64,000 nucleotides of DNA from Sciurus carolinensis (GCF_902686445.1 NC_062222.1:132315035-132379034), one strand, 5' to 3'; shown: positions 12,290-23,785, numbered from the stretch's first letter. Notes: generated by a model not told the origin, from the sequence alone. Numbers and translations: made by a program.

Positions 12290-12449
12290 GAGATTGTTAC
12301 AAATGCAAAGCAGTCTACTTTGATTAATCTAATTCAATCCTCATAAGTCTCTGATGTCATTATTGATTCAGTTGTATAGTTGAGGAAATAAAAATTCAGC
12401 AAGCATAAGTAATTTTCTCTGATTACAACTTGGTTCAAAAATAGAGCAC
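12290..12449 (-). repeat. MIR SINE fragment
   Basis: Resembles the reverse complement of MIR: 'attcaatcctcataagtc', 'gttgtatagttgaggaaat', 'agtaattttctctgattaca' and a following 'aactacacctga' segment correspond to the 'cctcacaacaacc ... gatgaggaaact ... ttgcccaaggtca' order. Confidence 0.6.
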
Positions 12450-12515
12450 CTCAGGAAGTCAGATTCTTTGAACTACACCTGACTCAGGAAGTCAGATTCT
12501 TTGGACTACACCTGA
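12450..12515 (+). repeat. 33-bp tandem duplication
   Basis: Two head-to-tail 33-bp copies (12450-12482 and 12483-12515) differ at one base. Each starts CTCAGGAAGTCAGATTCTTT. It lies at the edge of a MIR fragment and is probably a replication-slippage duplication. Confidence 0.93.
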
Positions 12516-13109
12516 CTCTCGAACATGCGCATTTCTTTGGTAGAGAAAGATGCTTTGTATTTCATAGCACTCTGTGGTACTAATCTATTATTTTGAACAG
12601 AGATGTAGTTCTAGAAGTAAAAAGGAGACAGACCCATATCAGAAGATTATAATGCAAAATAATAATTTAAATAAAGTCTTAGCAAATTTCCTTCCTTACA
12701 CTCTCAACCATCTGTATTCTCTTTCCTTCTTCAAGCAATCTGGCTTCTCAACATTCTGCCAGTGGTTACAGGGAAAGCAAGAAATATTGGAGGAAGAAGA
12801 AAGTTCTTTTAAGGCCGGAGGGCAGGCTCTGAGTTCTCTAGAAGGATTTGCTTTGCTCTCTTGGTGAACCTCTGTGCATATCAAAACCTCCTGGAGACGT
12901 CATCCACTTTTCTTTCAGATATGCAGTTCAGTGATAATGTTTGCCATCTGTATGCTTCCTTCTGCATGTTGGAGACAAACCCAGATCTCCAACCTCTAAA
13001 ATAGGAAATAGGGCTTTGCACACTTTCAAATTCTTTCAAATTTACTTGAGACTAAAGTGTGAATTGTATGGATACCTCCAAGAATCTGCCTATCAGAAAC
13101 ATCTGGAAT
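12516..13109. other. no recognised feature
   Basis: Contains a short open frame of 97 codons (12574-12867) without family resemblance and a CTTTTCTTTCAG acceptor-like site near 12918. No assignable gene. Confidence 0.35.
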
Positions 13110-13490
13110 TCTGTTTGACTTGGGACTTAGGTGTCTCCCAAATGTCAAGTGTTGGTGGTTTGGTGACCAGCCTGTTGTATTATTGGGAAGGGGTGGCATT
13201 TTTAAGAGATGGGGCCAGTGGGAGGAAGTCAAGTCATGGGGCACATGCTCTTGTAGAGGACATTGTGTTCTTGGCCCATTCCTTTCTCTCTTTGCTTCCC
13301 AGTTACCATGACTGAAGCAGCTTTGTCCAGCACATGCTCCCCACTGTGAGTACTACCACAGGCCCAAAGCAACAGGGACCAGTTCCTAGGGAATAATTCC
13401 TCTGACACTACTGTGCACAGTAAACTTTTGTCCTCTAAAATTTTTTTTTTCAGGCATTTTTTTTTTTTCACAGCAAGGAAAAGCTAACAA
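13110..13490 (+). repeat. ERVL-MaLR-like solo LTR
   Basis: Plus-strand order of family landmarks: GGGGCCAGTGGGAGGAAGTC, 'catggggcacatgctcttg', a CTTTCTCTCTTTGCTTCC block, 'ccacaggcccaaagcaacag', and a 3' end of TTCACAGCAAGGAAAAGCTA followed by ACA. Two poly(T) expansions interrupt the 3' end at 13441 and 13459. Confidence 0.6.
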
Positions 13491-13859
13491 AATATACATA
13501 TTTTTCTGGTCTGGAACTAGATACTTATGTCATTTCTCCACCTAGAAGACTTTGTAACACTTATTCATGGTGTACACCTTTATTATGAGGTTGTCTCCTT
13601 CAGATAGCCTGTCCAAACTACCTTTTCCTCCTGTTCTGAGTTGGATGTACTTGATTTACACAAAGAACCTTGACCTTATCTAAAATGTTGAGCAGACTGA
13701 GAACAGAAACTGTTTAACTCTCTAATGCCTCCTATACTATCTGAATCAAGGAAGTGTTTTATTCAAAAATCAATCAATAAATAAACAAATGTATACCTAA
13801 TAATAAATAAATAAAGATCAAGCAGAATGATTTATAACCTAGTGGAACATTGATATAAA

Positions 13860-14300
13860 CCACATGAAGATGAGACTAAGCATGGTGCAGTGCTCTCAAA
13901 ACACTGGATGGAATCTTTGGGCATGATGGGACCAGTTCTTGTCAATGTGATCTCTGGTTTCCTTCCTTTGGGCATGTGATCATGTTAGTCCCTCCACACA
14001 TTTTGATTTACACATGACCAGGTCACTTACAGAGGTTACTGAAATACCTCTGTTGGGAAAAAGGACTTAAAAGCTGAAATGTGATTTTTCAACTGCTCTT
14101 TTCTCTGATATGGACTCAGGGGACCTTCCATATTGGCAACACTATGTCCAGAAGTCTGAGTGCTGACTAAGTCAGACACAGATTTTTGCCAAACTGTCAT
14201 GGTTTGTGAACAAAAATCAAACGTTTTGTCATGTTAAGTCACTGAGATTTGGGCTCTTTTTCATGGCAGCAAAACCTAGTCTGTTCTGACTTACATGATT
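13860..14300 (+). repeat. old LTR-like sequence
   Basis: The right end, 'gttaagtcactgagatttgg' then GCAGCAAAACCTAGTC...CTGACTTACA, is the common 3' terminus of several ancient mammalian LTRs. The body is too diverged for me to assign a family or a firm left edge. Confidence 0.4.
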
Positions 14301-15448
14301 AGAATTACTTATATGTTTGGTTCTAATATAATTTATGATTATTATTATTCATGATAGATGCTGGAAGATACATGGATAATTCTGCCTCTTGGAAACCCCT
14401 CAAGATATATTTTCTTCCTATGACCAAATGCATCTGTATTGAGGTATGTGTGTACTCTAACAAAATGAAGGGCCATTCCAGTCTCTTGATATATTTTTAA
14501 AACAAAATAAGGATCTTTCTATCTAGAAGTTTCACTTGATTCTAATTTGTAATGTATCTCTTAGAGAATATTAAAACTCTAAGTATCTGGGTCCTAAATG
14601 AGAAAGGAGTAGCTATAGTTAAATTTCACAACTTTTGGCATCTCAAGAATAAAGCATCAGGGAAGGGGCGGTCACCTCTAGCTAGAGGAAGTGATCAGGT
14701 ACCATACACATGCTTGATTGTGGATAATTAGCTCACACCCTCCAACATCTGAATATCTATGATATAGAAATCCTGCTTAAATCATTGATATTACTTAGGA
14801 GGAAAAAATATTACCAACCGAGGGCTAAATATCACCAACCAGACAAATCTAACATCTAGTTATTGTTCAATATTATCTTGAGTAAAACAGCAATTTTTTT
14901 GATTCAAAATTACTTCTAAACTGCTGTTTGGAATTTTGAGTCTACTCAATGAGCCACTGAAAACAATGTAACATGTATGAGGGCCCATAAACAATACTCC
15001 CCTCCCTGATTTTTGGTTAAAAATTCCTCGTGATCAAGCAGGCAGCATATAAGTAGCTTTGTGTTTTAGCATTTGTGAGGAGGTGACAGAAGTAGTGCAC
15101 CGTGAGAGCATGGGAGAGGAGAGACTGGGTATGAAAGTCGACCTGAGGGCAGAGGTCTTCTCTGCAGCCACGGTGCTACCACCTGGGCACTTGCTACCTC
15201 AGCTTCTACTCCACCAACTCTAGCTTTATCAATTAATTCCATTATCAGCAGCTCCAAACACTAGCCCATTTTTTGACATGTTCAGAAATTGAGATGGGGA
15301 CTAGGTGAATTGTTGGAGGTAGATGGTTCGTAAGTTAAGTTATGAGCTTGATATGAAAGCAGACAAGACTCCATGATCTCATTGGAGTAAAATTCCTAAG
15401 TCACTCTGCATGACGACATCAAGAAATCAAGACAACTCTCAACTGGGT
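14301..15448. other. no recognised feature
   Basis: No repeat family, exon or RNA gene recognised. Composition is AT-leaning. A weak minus-strand ORF of 63 codons near 15066-15257 has no resemblance to a known protein. Confidence 0.4.
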
Positions 15449-15688
15449 ACAGGGTACTGTTTTTTTTTTTTTTTTTTTTTGATGTCCTTCAATTGATGAA
15501 TGGATAAAGAAAATGTGGTATATATATACAATGGAATATTACTCAGCCATAAAGAATGATAAAATTATGGCATTTGCAGGCAAATGGATGAAACTGGAGA
15601 ATATCATGCTAAGTGAGATAAGCCAATCTCAAAAAACCAAAGGAAGAATGATATCGCTAATAAGTGGATGATGACAGGGTACTGTTTT
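15449..15688 (-). mobile_element. L1 stub inverted relative to its poly(A), with TSD
   Basis: The direct repeats ACAGGGTACTGTTTT at 15449-15463 and 15674-15688 flank the insert. On the plus strand a poly(T) of about 20 nt is followed directly by L1 in sense orientation: the last part of ORF2 and the first bases of the 3' UTR, matching 60008-60198 of the larger L1 here. A normal minus-strand insertion would show antisense L1 after the poly(T). The layout is that of a twin-primed (5'-inverted) insertion whose uninverted part is only the A tail. Confidence 0.88.
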
Positions 15689-17344
15689 GGAAGAAGGAAA
15701 GGGTACGACATTTAAACTCTATTCTCATCTAGCATATTTTGTTTTACTATTTAAAATATACTTGCTCAGCTTTCCATACAATTCAGATTTTAGAAATAGA
15801 TTTCTTTTTTCCTCCTGAAGCTATGGATAGGTAAATTTCAAAGACATGAAGAAACTGAAAGTTATTAAATCTCTGTGGTTAGAAACAACAGTCTGTTCCT
15901 TGGGCCAGATACTTAGAGATTGGAGGTTGATTGTGGTTGTGCTTAATCTTTGTTTTTCATTTTTTGGTTCCAGGATGAAAAAGAGCCTCTAATTGTGAGT
16001 TTTTCTCATGGCAGAGAAAAAAAAAGAAGTGGTAGAAAAGAATGACAAATCTTAAACTCTGTGTTCATTTGAATGTGATACTACATTGACCAAAGCAATA
16101 ATGTGGCCAAATTTGGCATTAATGAGGCAGAAAATTTTCTTCTACAGACTAGGGTACCTTGTATGGGTGGGCAACGCAGTGGTAGGTGAATATTTTGAAA
16201 AAATAATACAATCTCCCACACATAGAAATTCAACAGCAAAATTGGTCCTCAACCTCAGAACCCTTAATTTCTGCTGTGGTGTTGACTTCACTCTGCACTG
16301 GCTGACAAGCCACCTATTTGATAATGGCAGGCTTAAAAAACAGCAATTTTAGTGCAGAGCTGAGGGTATTGCTGTCCCTTTCAACATTGAGATTTCTCCT
16401 ATATTCCCCACTTCACTCTGCAGAAATTGAATCTCCACACAAAGATCATTATTATCCCTGAACAAATAATATGATGTCAAACATTATGTAGACCCTTAAG
16501 TCTATGTTGATCTGTTTGCTCGAGGTTTTCCATTCCTCTCTTTCCAGATAGACCCAAGAGAAACACTTGCCTTAAAATTTCCCTGAGTCCCATAATAATG
16601 AATTCATACTAGTTTACTAAACTGGATATTATACTCAATCTTACTTTCTGCCACTTAAGCCTGCTCTCTCAGCGGGAACAGAATAACTTCAAGGATGCCT
16701 TCGCCCTTCTTCTTTCCTCACCCCTGCCAACAATGCACTATTTACATAAGCCTGCTATTGACTTAGGACTTAGCCTTCTTTATCCAGCTTGAACATGACA
16801 AAATCCTTAAGAGAAAACGGAGGGATATTTTCCCAGCCTTTTAATCATTATTCTTTTCCCTCCATGGGCCTCTTGCCAAATCTTAGCTCTGGGTCTGGCC
16901 CTCAATATCTGAAGGCATTTTCACAGTCTAGTCCCTCTGTGGTCTCTTCCTGGATTTATCCCAGCTTCCTAAATGCAACTTAAAAATAAAAATGTAAAGA
17001 GAGAAAAAAGAACTAGTTTAATGCATTCCACACATTCTTCTCTTTCAGACTTTTACCTATGCACAGATTACAATCAGATCTTCTTTTTCTTGTCTCATGG
17101 CCAAGATTTGAAATACCTTTGAAATTCATCACCTTTGAACTTTTCCATTATGATTCGGTCTTTATTCTCACCTGAATTTTTATTCTTGGAGCTATTTGTT
17201 GAGTTCTTTCTCAGGGTCCAAAGTTTAATACATCATTGGAGTTGGGTAGCCTTGCAGGGTCAAAGCGGAAAGGAAACTTTCATGTGGAAATTCAGACAGC
17301 CTGGGCAAGAGTGTGGAGATAATGAAGTTTCCTCAGTGTCTGTG
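15689..17344. other. no recognised feature
   Basis: About 1.65 kb without a recognised repeat or exon. ORFs of 64-88 codons (16086-16352, 16789-16983) show no family resemblance. A CTTCTCTTTCAG acceptor-like site near 17048 lacks a matching donor nearby. Confidence 0.4.
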
Positions 17345-17640
17345 TTAGACAGGATTTTTCAGAGTAGCACTGGTATGTTACATGTGCATGTGTGTGTGGG
17401 CGGGGTATTATGGGAATTGGCTCAAAAAAGAAAATGGAGGCTGAGAAGTCCCATGATCTACTGTCTATAAAGTGGAGAACCAGGAAAACTATTGGTGTAA
17501 TTCAATTGTTACTCAGTCTCCTGTTTCAAACACTAACATCTTCCAGAAACACCTTCACTGACACACCCAGAAATGTTATTTACTAGTTATTTGGGTATCC
17601 CTTAAATCACTCAAGTGGACACCTCAAACTGACTTGTCAC
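17345..17640 (-). repeat. MLT2-type ERVL LTR
   Basis: Reverse complement of the MLT2 family: 'gacaggatttttcagagta' at left, 'gggaattggctca', 'ggaggctgagaagtcccatg', 'ggagaaccaggaaaactat', CACCTTCACTGACACACCCA, and the terminal 'cacctcaaactgact'. The terminal TA-rich part is replaced by a GTGTG run. Confidence 0.82.
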
Positions 17641-17769
17641 TGTGCCTGAGCTAAAACTGATGGTACCGCCAGTTGTTTTGCTTCATGAATGAAGATCCCC
17701 CAACCCATTCATTCATGACTCTTTTCTTTGCTCCTTGAGCATGGGAGAGCAATAGGCCATCTAATAGAG

Positions 17770-17985
17770 GATGCCATCTTGGAACCCAAGCTACCTGGGC
17801 TTGAATTTCCTGCCAAGTGCTCCACTGATCTTAGTTTGTGTAGCCATTCCAATCCCCAGTTTTCATTTCTGTGTAAAAATGTGCATATCAACAATTATGA
17901 CCTATGGTTTCAATCTCTATCAAGTAAGGCAAGGAATGTACATTTTGTGACCTAGTGCCTAGCATGTAATAAACTCTTGTTCCCT
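17770..17985 (+). repeat. MIR SINE
   Basis: Sense MIR order: 'cctgggcttgaatttcctgc', 'tgatcttagtttgtgtagcc', 'cccagttttcatttctgtg', then 'gtgcctagcatgtaataaac'. Diverged, with no terminal repeats visible, as usual for MIR. Confidence 0.7.
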
Positions 17986-18245
17986 GTTAGGTGTCATTAG
18001 CAGGAACTTTGATAAGACACTGGGCTTATGTTTTTCTCTTTGTTCTGCTGTAGCCATCTCAATATTATAACTTCAATATATTTATTTTGCAATGGCTATA
18101 TTTGAATATGTGGCAGAAATCATGTTTGCATAATTATATGCATTATCACATGCTGTGTTCTTAGAATCAATGTAAGGGAGTAGACAGAATTGCTTCTACA
18201 CATGTGCAAGCTGCACTCAGAGAAGTCAGACAAGTTAGTAAAGAC

Positions 18246-18345
18246 TTAAGTGGCATAGTACAACTATGTAACAACAAATTCCATCATTATGCACAACTAT
18301 AATGCACCAATAACAATATAGAAAAAAAGAGTTAAGTGGCATAGT
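18246..18345 (+). mobile_element. 72-bp L1 3'-end insertion with TSD
   Basis: The 14-bp direct repeats TTAAGTGGCATAGT at 18246-18259 and 18332-18345 flank an insert that reads 'attccatcattatgcacaac...ataatgcaccaataaca' and ends in an A-rich tail. The same 3' terminus is seen at 43130-43170. It is an extremely 5'-truncated L1 insertion. Confidence 0.85.
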
Positions 18346-18597
18346 TTGATTTGATTCTAGATCTGTTTTATTTTAAAGCCTTCATGATCTTTCCACCAAA
18401 CCTCTTTATGTCTCAAATAATAACCTCATAGCAATAAAAGTGTTTTCATGAGGAACTTTCTTTCCGTCTGGAGGGAAGCCTGTTAGTATGACATCCTGTC
18501 TTTTAACTAGTTTTGACAGCCTGTGGGTGTTGTTGGTCACTTATAGAAGAACATGTGCAGAGGTTTGATCTAGTCTGTCCCTCTTTGCTCCTTTCAG

Positions 18598-18649
18598 AAC
18601 CTGCCCGTCAATGGAGGAGGCCTGGTCTGTTGTACCTGAAGGCCCAGCG
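18598..18649 (+). ncRNA. candidate 52-nt exon of an unknown transcript
   Basis: A strong acceptor (a pyrimidine-rich tract ending CTCCTTTCAG at 18588-18597) precedes 52 nt of balanced composition. A near-consensus donor, GCG|GTAAGTCAGG, begins at 18650. Good splice sites of this spacing are uncommon by chance, but no protein homology was recognised and reading frame cannot be judged from one exon. It may belong with the candidate exons at 19999 and 21121. Evidence is motif only. Confidence 0.28.
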
Positions 18650-19998
18650 GTAAGTCAGGTTGTAAATGCCTCACCTGGGTCAAGAGCTGCTTGTGATAGT
18701 TTGAGGAAGGCTGCCTAATTCTGGGCAGGTTTTTAGGAAACTCACTATGCCTATGCAATTAGCCATAACCAACTTCTCAGCTTTTAACAGTGTCGGAGAA
18801 AATATGTTCATCTCGCTTGACCCTCTTTCTAGCTCTGTTCCAGTGGGTTTTAAGCTAAGACAAGAAAACACATTTTTTGACTCCTCTCCTAAGTGATTGT
18901 CCAAACAGGCCTTTTAAAATGATGCCCAAAGACAGACATGTTTCACTGTTTATCTGGGAGGCCAGATGGTTGTGGCTTGGTATTCTGGACCAATACAGAG
19001 TTCTTAGAATTTGTTCAACTCCCTCAGCCCTGCCCGGCTTTCAGAGCTGCAGTTTTCCAAGACAGGCCTGGATTCACACATGTCTCCTCTACTTAAGATC
19101 ATCAGCAAATAATTTTGGAACCCTGATCTCAGGGACTTCTGATTACTTTTCAAGTAAGTGTTCACCAAACTTCTGGTGACTTAAGATTCATTTTGCAATC
19201 AATTGAAGACTATACATCTTTCCTCTTTCAAGTGAAGGTAAACATGTAAAAGCAAAATTTTGCATTTAGCTTATATATGTATTTAGCTTATTTATGTATT
19301 TATCTGTCCTTCTGCTATTCACTAAGCACTTGTTCCATTACTAGGACTTTACCAGCACTGGTGATATAATGGTGATTAAGAATAAAGGACTCTCGTGTAC
19401 AGAAAACACAGGTAGGAAGTCTGTTTAGTACCAAATATCTGTATTTATGTTACTTGGAGTGATCAAATCTGAACCTGCTGAGCTTAATAAAAGCAGAAAA
19501 TAATTTAAAAAGGATATTCAAGTGTTTACTGGAATAGGAAAGGGGCACTGATAATCTGAAATGAAAAGAAACCTGGGAGATTCCAGGAGGTAAAGCCATT
19601 ACGTGGTGGAGTCTTGGAAAGCTGCCATGTGTTGGACTCAGCGCTGATGGCTTTCTCTATCTTTCCAGCCCTTGGGTGGACATTTGAATGAGTAAGGTGC
19701 TTGCCATTGATCCATCAACTGCGGCCAGAAAGGGGATGGTCATGTAAATCCTGGTCACTACCAAGTGAGGACTACTGGGAGAAGGGAGAATCGCTAACTG
19801 AGAAGGTACAGTGAGGCATTATGGAATAAATGAGAAGGCTGGTTTTGAACATCAGAATGGTGGGATATCATGCCTATTATACAACTAGAAATACATTTGA
19901 CTTTTTGACTCTCAGCACATACATGCTCCTTTCTTCTCTCCTGTGTTCGGTTATGTTACCACCTGAAGAAATTCTCCAATTCTACCTGCAACCCTCAG
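18650..19998. other. no recognised repeat; would be an intron of the candidate transcript
   Basis: About 1.35 kb between two candidate exons. A possible ancient-repeat fragment lies near 19305-19400 ('tattcactaagcacttgttc', 'accagcactggtgatataat'). Nothing else assignable. Confidence 0.3.
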
Positions 19999-20087
19999 GT
20001 CTTCTAGTGAATACGGGAGGTCCTGCTTCCTACAAGGACCCCACTCGCATGTCTCACAGGATGATGAGAATAGGAGCTGCATGGAAG
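19999..20087 (+). ncRNA. candidate 89-nt exon, weaker acceptor
   Basis: Preceded by a moderately pyrimidine-rich tract ending AACCCTCAG (to 19998) and followed by a consensus donor AAG|GTGAGT at 20088. It lies within a 155-codon open frame (19830-20297), but that frame has no recognisable domain and continues through the donor. Could be a noncoding exon or a chance pairing of sites. Confidence 0.2.
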
Positions 20088-20519
20088 GTGAGTTTCAGAT
20101 GTGAGTGGAATTCTCAACCAGACTTCTTGTTTCAAATCAACGGCTTAACAAGATTTTGTCAAATAATGGAGTCTTTAACCAGGGTTCTGAATCATCCCCG
20201 TTTTCCCAGAACAGAACAGTTTCCAAGGAGATGGGAATTTTGGTGTAAAATTGCAAAGTCCAGGTGGATTGGGGAAAGGCGGTCACCTATGACTTAAGCC
20301 AGTAGTGTATGAGGACATCCTATAAAGACAACTTGGAATAGAAAAATGATACTGCTCCCAGAGAAGTAAAAAATTCATCATGTGCCAAGATTGCATGATA
20401 AAATCTGATGCACATTTACTATTCAAAGGATTAAATTAATAATAAAATTAATACATCCCTTAAATTTATTTATTACATATCATGCATAGTGCTAAATGAA
20501 GTAAACATATAATTTCAGA

Positions 20520-20680
20520 TTATTTTTCAATCTCCACTCCCATTAGCATTTTTCAGAAAAGGAAGCTGAATTAATGCCATAGAGATGAATCTGAGAGTAA
20601 GTTACCTAACTAGGGTCATGCAGTTTATGAACTGTGGCTCTGGGACATTAACTGAATTAGTTTTAGCCCCAAACTTGGTA
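20520..20680 (-). repeat. MIR SINE
   Basis: Reverse-complement MIR order: 'tttttcagaaaaggaagctg', 'gagagtaagttacctaacta', 'gggtcatgcagtttatgaac', then 'ggctctgggacattaac'. Matches the 'cagatgaggaaact...taacttgcccaaggtcacacagct' series. Confidence 0.68.
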
Positions 20681-21120
20681 TTACAACCTCTTCCAGGCAA
20701 TGTCCTCTGCACCCTCAACTCCCATCACTTTGGGTGGTTCCTTGTTTTGCTCCTTTGATCCTGGTCTAAAGGTTTTGGCATCTCCTTGGCTTGAGTAACT
20801 ACTACCTTTCTTGACTTCCTAGTTTCCAACTTGACTTCCCCATGACCCTGAGTAGGCATTGTGCTCAGTCACCAATTTCCATTATGTAATTATTGATTTA
20901 ATTGTTTTATCTTTCTTTATTGTGTGACTACTTTGGGTTAAGAATTCAAGTTATAAAGGTCAATAAATCTGACCCTTGTCTTCTCTGTATAGGGAAGTCT
21001 TCCTGTGTATTCGGGGAACTTTACTGTATGCAGCAGTTCAACCCAAATCTTATTACAAGTCTCTATGTTGAACTAATACCTCTTTGGAGAAGAATTCCAC
21101 TTCATTTTTTTTTTTTCTAG

Positions 21121-21225
21121 GAATTAGATGCATTCTTACACAGGATTCAAAGTTTATGTCTTACTGTCTAGCCTCCTTTTCTCTAAGTTTCTTAAACATA
21201 AATAAAAATAGGAAATGAACAGCAG
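21121..21225 (+). ncRNA. candidate terminal exon with AATAAA
   Basis: An acceptor with a long uninterrupted T tract and CTAG lies at 21105-21120. An AATAAA signal is at 21201-21206. No donor follows closely. It would make a short 3'-terminal exon for the upstream candidates, but the T tract may simply be a retrotransposon tail remnant. Motif evidence only. Confidence 0.18.
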
Positions 21226-22977
21226 GAGACAGAGAACTCACACTAGAGCGATCGTTTTTGTTTTAGAGGAAAAACACTACTGCTCAGACTCAGAATGAGC
21301 AAAGACGATAGTCTTTCAGGAGCTGGTGATGAATAGACACAGGTTCAGTGTAATAAGGAATGGCCATAAAGAGTGGATAGAAAAACATGATCAGGAAACA
21401 TGTTGGCTGAGAGGAAGTTCATCTTTTTGTCTGGGGTTTTGTCTTCAAGTTTATTTCTGTGGAAGCGAAGGCTGTGGGCTGTGGCTTCTTCATTCCAGAT
21501 CTGTATCAACTTTCTACAAAGAAATCCTCCCTTTAGATTCCTGACCTGCTAAATGGACCCACCATGACAAAGACCCGGTGGTGAGTGCTGTGTTCAGGAG
21601 CAAAATGCAAGAAATAAAATGAAGGTTCTCAATATTTAACCTCAGCTTTAACAGCCAATACCACCTTGGTCTCCTGTAACAGTAAAGATTTTATTTTAGC
21701 TATTTCTTTAAAAATCTCCACCATATATATGGTGTTGCACATTTTTGGAAACCTAATACTTTCCCAGGAAAGTGAGGATTAAAAGGAATCAAAATAGAGT
21801 GAGTAGGGATTTTCCTCTAGATGACTCCCTCATTTCTGGGTGGGACTCATGTTTCCTGGTCCCTGAGGCAGGGGTGACATTGATTCCAAGTCAAATTTTG
21901 TTCTCCTTCATGTCTCTGATGATCTCTGATCCCAAAGCCACATTTCTTAGAGAATGGTTATTAAACAAGTTTGCTGTTCTCCTAGAGTCTGCTCTTCATG
22001 GAGGTCAGGTGTCTTTGGAGTCACTTTTGGGAAAATGCAAGTCGTTAGTGGGGCCCCTTCCCCTGCCGTGGCAGAGCACCCTTGCTCTGAGGGGGCCACG
22101 TAGTTGCAGTGAGCAGCTGCCACTTGGGATTGACCTAGGATTTGGTCACGCGAGGGTTCCCCCAATCTGATTCTCTGATTCACACATTTAGGTTCACTCC
22201 GTTGTAGTCACAGGTTGAGTTCTTGTGGTGGCACAGCGCTCATCTCAGACAGAGTGGGAGATTAGGGAGGAGATGGACACGTAGGGGCTGGAGGGGAATC
22301 GCGGTCTGCTGCTGACGATCATGAGCATCCTCACTCCATGACAGATGTGGTACCCTTGGCAGCGGAGATGTTGGAACTTTCTCTCTAACTGCAAAGGAAT
22401 ATTCTTCTACCTCTTATTGGGTTGATTGGTTGGGTATGAATCATAGAGAGGACACATGTCAGGATTGGCCAGTGTGGCCACCTATGAGCAAAGGATCATT
22501 TGGATCAGAAAAAATGTCCAATGGGAAGCTGGGCAGCGATGAAGGTACTAGAATGGCCGCAGGTTAGAGTCACTTCTTTAAAGTCAGAAACATGGCATTG
22601 CCAACACCAGTGGCTCAGGTCATTCACAGAGCTCAATAATAGCACCTCATCTTACAATGTATTCATGGTCCAGCTAGTTTGTGAAGTAGTGACCGCAGGA
22701 CATTTGGTGTCTGGGACATAGGAGAATTCACCCTGAGGTGCAGTTGGAGGGGCGGCCAAGCTCCTCTTCCTCTTGTTGCTGGATGGGAAGGCATATCCAG
22801 TCAGGTTATCTGGAGATGGCTTTTGGGGGATGCCATCTTTTTAATGAGCCTCCTCTTTTAGGCTTCACACTGTTAGTTATGCTGTACCATTGGTTGCTAG
22901 CTGGATTGGGTTTAAGCAAGCTAGATTTGTTCTAGACTGGAAATCCACTTAACTTGGGAAAGACTGGCCTCTCTGCT
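21226..22977. other. no recognised feature
   Basis: Mixed sequence, GC-richer around 22020-22180. A 132-codon plus-strand frame (21772-22170) and several shorter frames show no family resemblance. No repeat was named. Confidence 0.35.
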
Positions 22978-22979
22978 CC

Positions 22980-23021
22980 AGTAGAGACAGCATGTCGTCC
23001 AGTAGAGACAGCATGTCGTCC
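22980..23021 (+). repeat. 21-bp tandem duplication
   Basis: Two identical 21-bp copies (22980-23000 and 23001-23021) beginning AGTAGAGACAGCATGTCGTC. A related, degraded segment (GAAGACAGCATGGCATTG) lies about 40 bp downstream, so the array may once have been longer. Confidence 0.95.
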
Positions 23022-23426
23022 TGGCCTAGGAAAGGCAGTTCTGCCTCTTTCTGTTCTGTAGGAAGACAGCATGGCATTGATCTCTACTTTGTTTTTCTCA
23101 ATGAGCAGATTTTGGGCAAGCCTGTCCATAACATGCCAGAGTCTACACAGGAGGCATTTTTATAGCAGAATTCAATTCACACTGTCCCTTAGAGAAAGGA
23201 TCAGGCTGAAAGATCCAAGGGTAACCTTCAGGGTGAGCACAATCCAGGAGAAGCAAAGGAAGAGAAAGGGGCCACTGCTCAGGCAAATCTTGTTGTTGCT
23301 GGAGAAGATGCTTTTGCCACAATCCCCTCTCCCTGCGAAGCATAGGCCTCCTTCTGCAGCTGCAGAGGGTGCTGTCAAACAGGCTGAGACTTTGACCCCT
23401 GGACAAGGTCCCTGCTCTTGGAGAGC

Positions 23427-23785
23427 GCTATAGTTTGGGTCTGTACTGCCCCCCAATGGCCCATGTGTTAATCTCCAGCTTGATCTCCAGCTTGGGGCTA
23501 TTGAGATGGCGGAGTCTTGAAGTGGCAGAATCTAGAGGTAGGATCTAATCTTAGGTCACTAGGAGTGTACCTTTGAATGGGATTGTGTGACCTGGACTCT
23601 TTCTCTTTGATTTTGCTTCCTGGCTGCTTCACCACATACTCCCTGCCATGATGCTGGGCCTCCCTGCAGGCCCAAAGGCAATGGAGTCAAGTGACCACAA
23701 GCTGAATCCTCTGAATCCTCTGAAACTGTGAGTCAAAATAAACATTTACTCCTCATGTCATGGTGATAGAAAGCTGGTCAACATG
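23427..23785 (+). repeat. ERVL-MaLR-like solo LTR
   Basis: Plus-strand layout: 'gctatagtttgggtctgtac' at the start, a 'gactctttctctttgat...tgcttcctggctgcttc' block, 'ctgccatgatgctgggcc', 'ggcccaaaggcaatggagtc', then 'gaaactgtgagtcaaaataa' and 'acatttactcctc'. The final GCTGACTAA-like terminus is degraded. Confidence 0.62.

Noticed and set aside
13260..13310. Splice acceptor CTCTCTTTGCTTCCCAG near 13302
   Set aside because: It is the pyrimidine block of a MaLR-like LTR, shared with the other copies, with no matching donor.
19830..20297. 155-codon plus-strand ORF
   Set aside because: No family resemblance and no promoter or conserved motif. Kept only as context for a candidate exon inside it.
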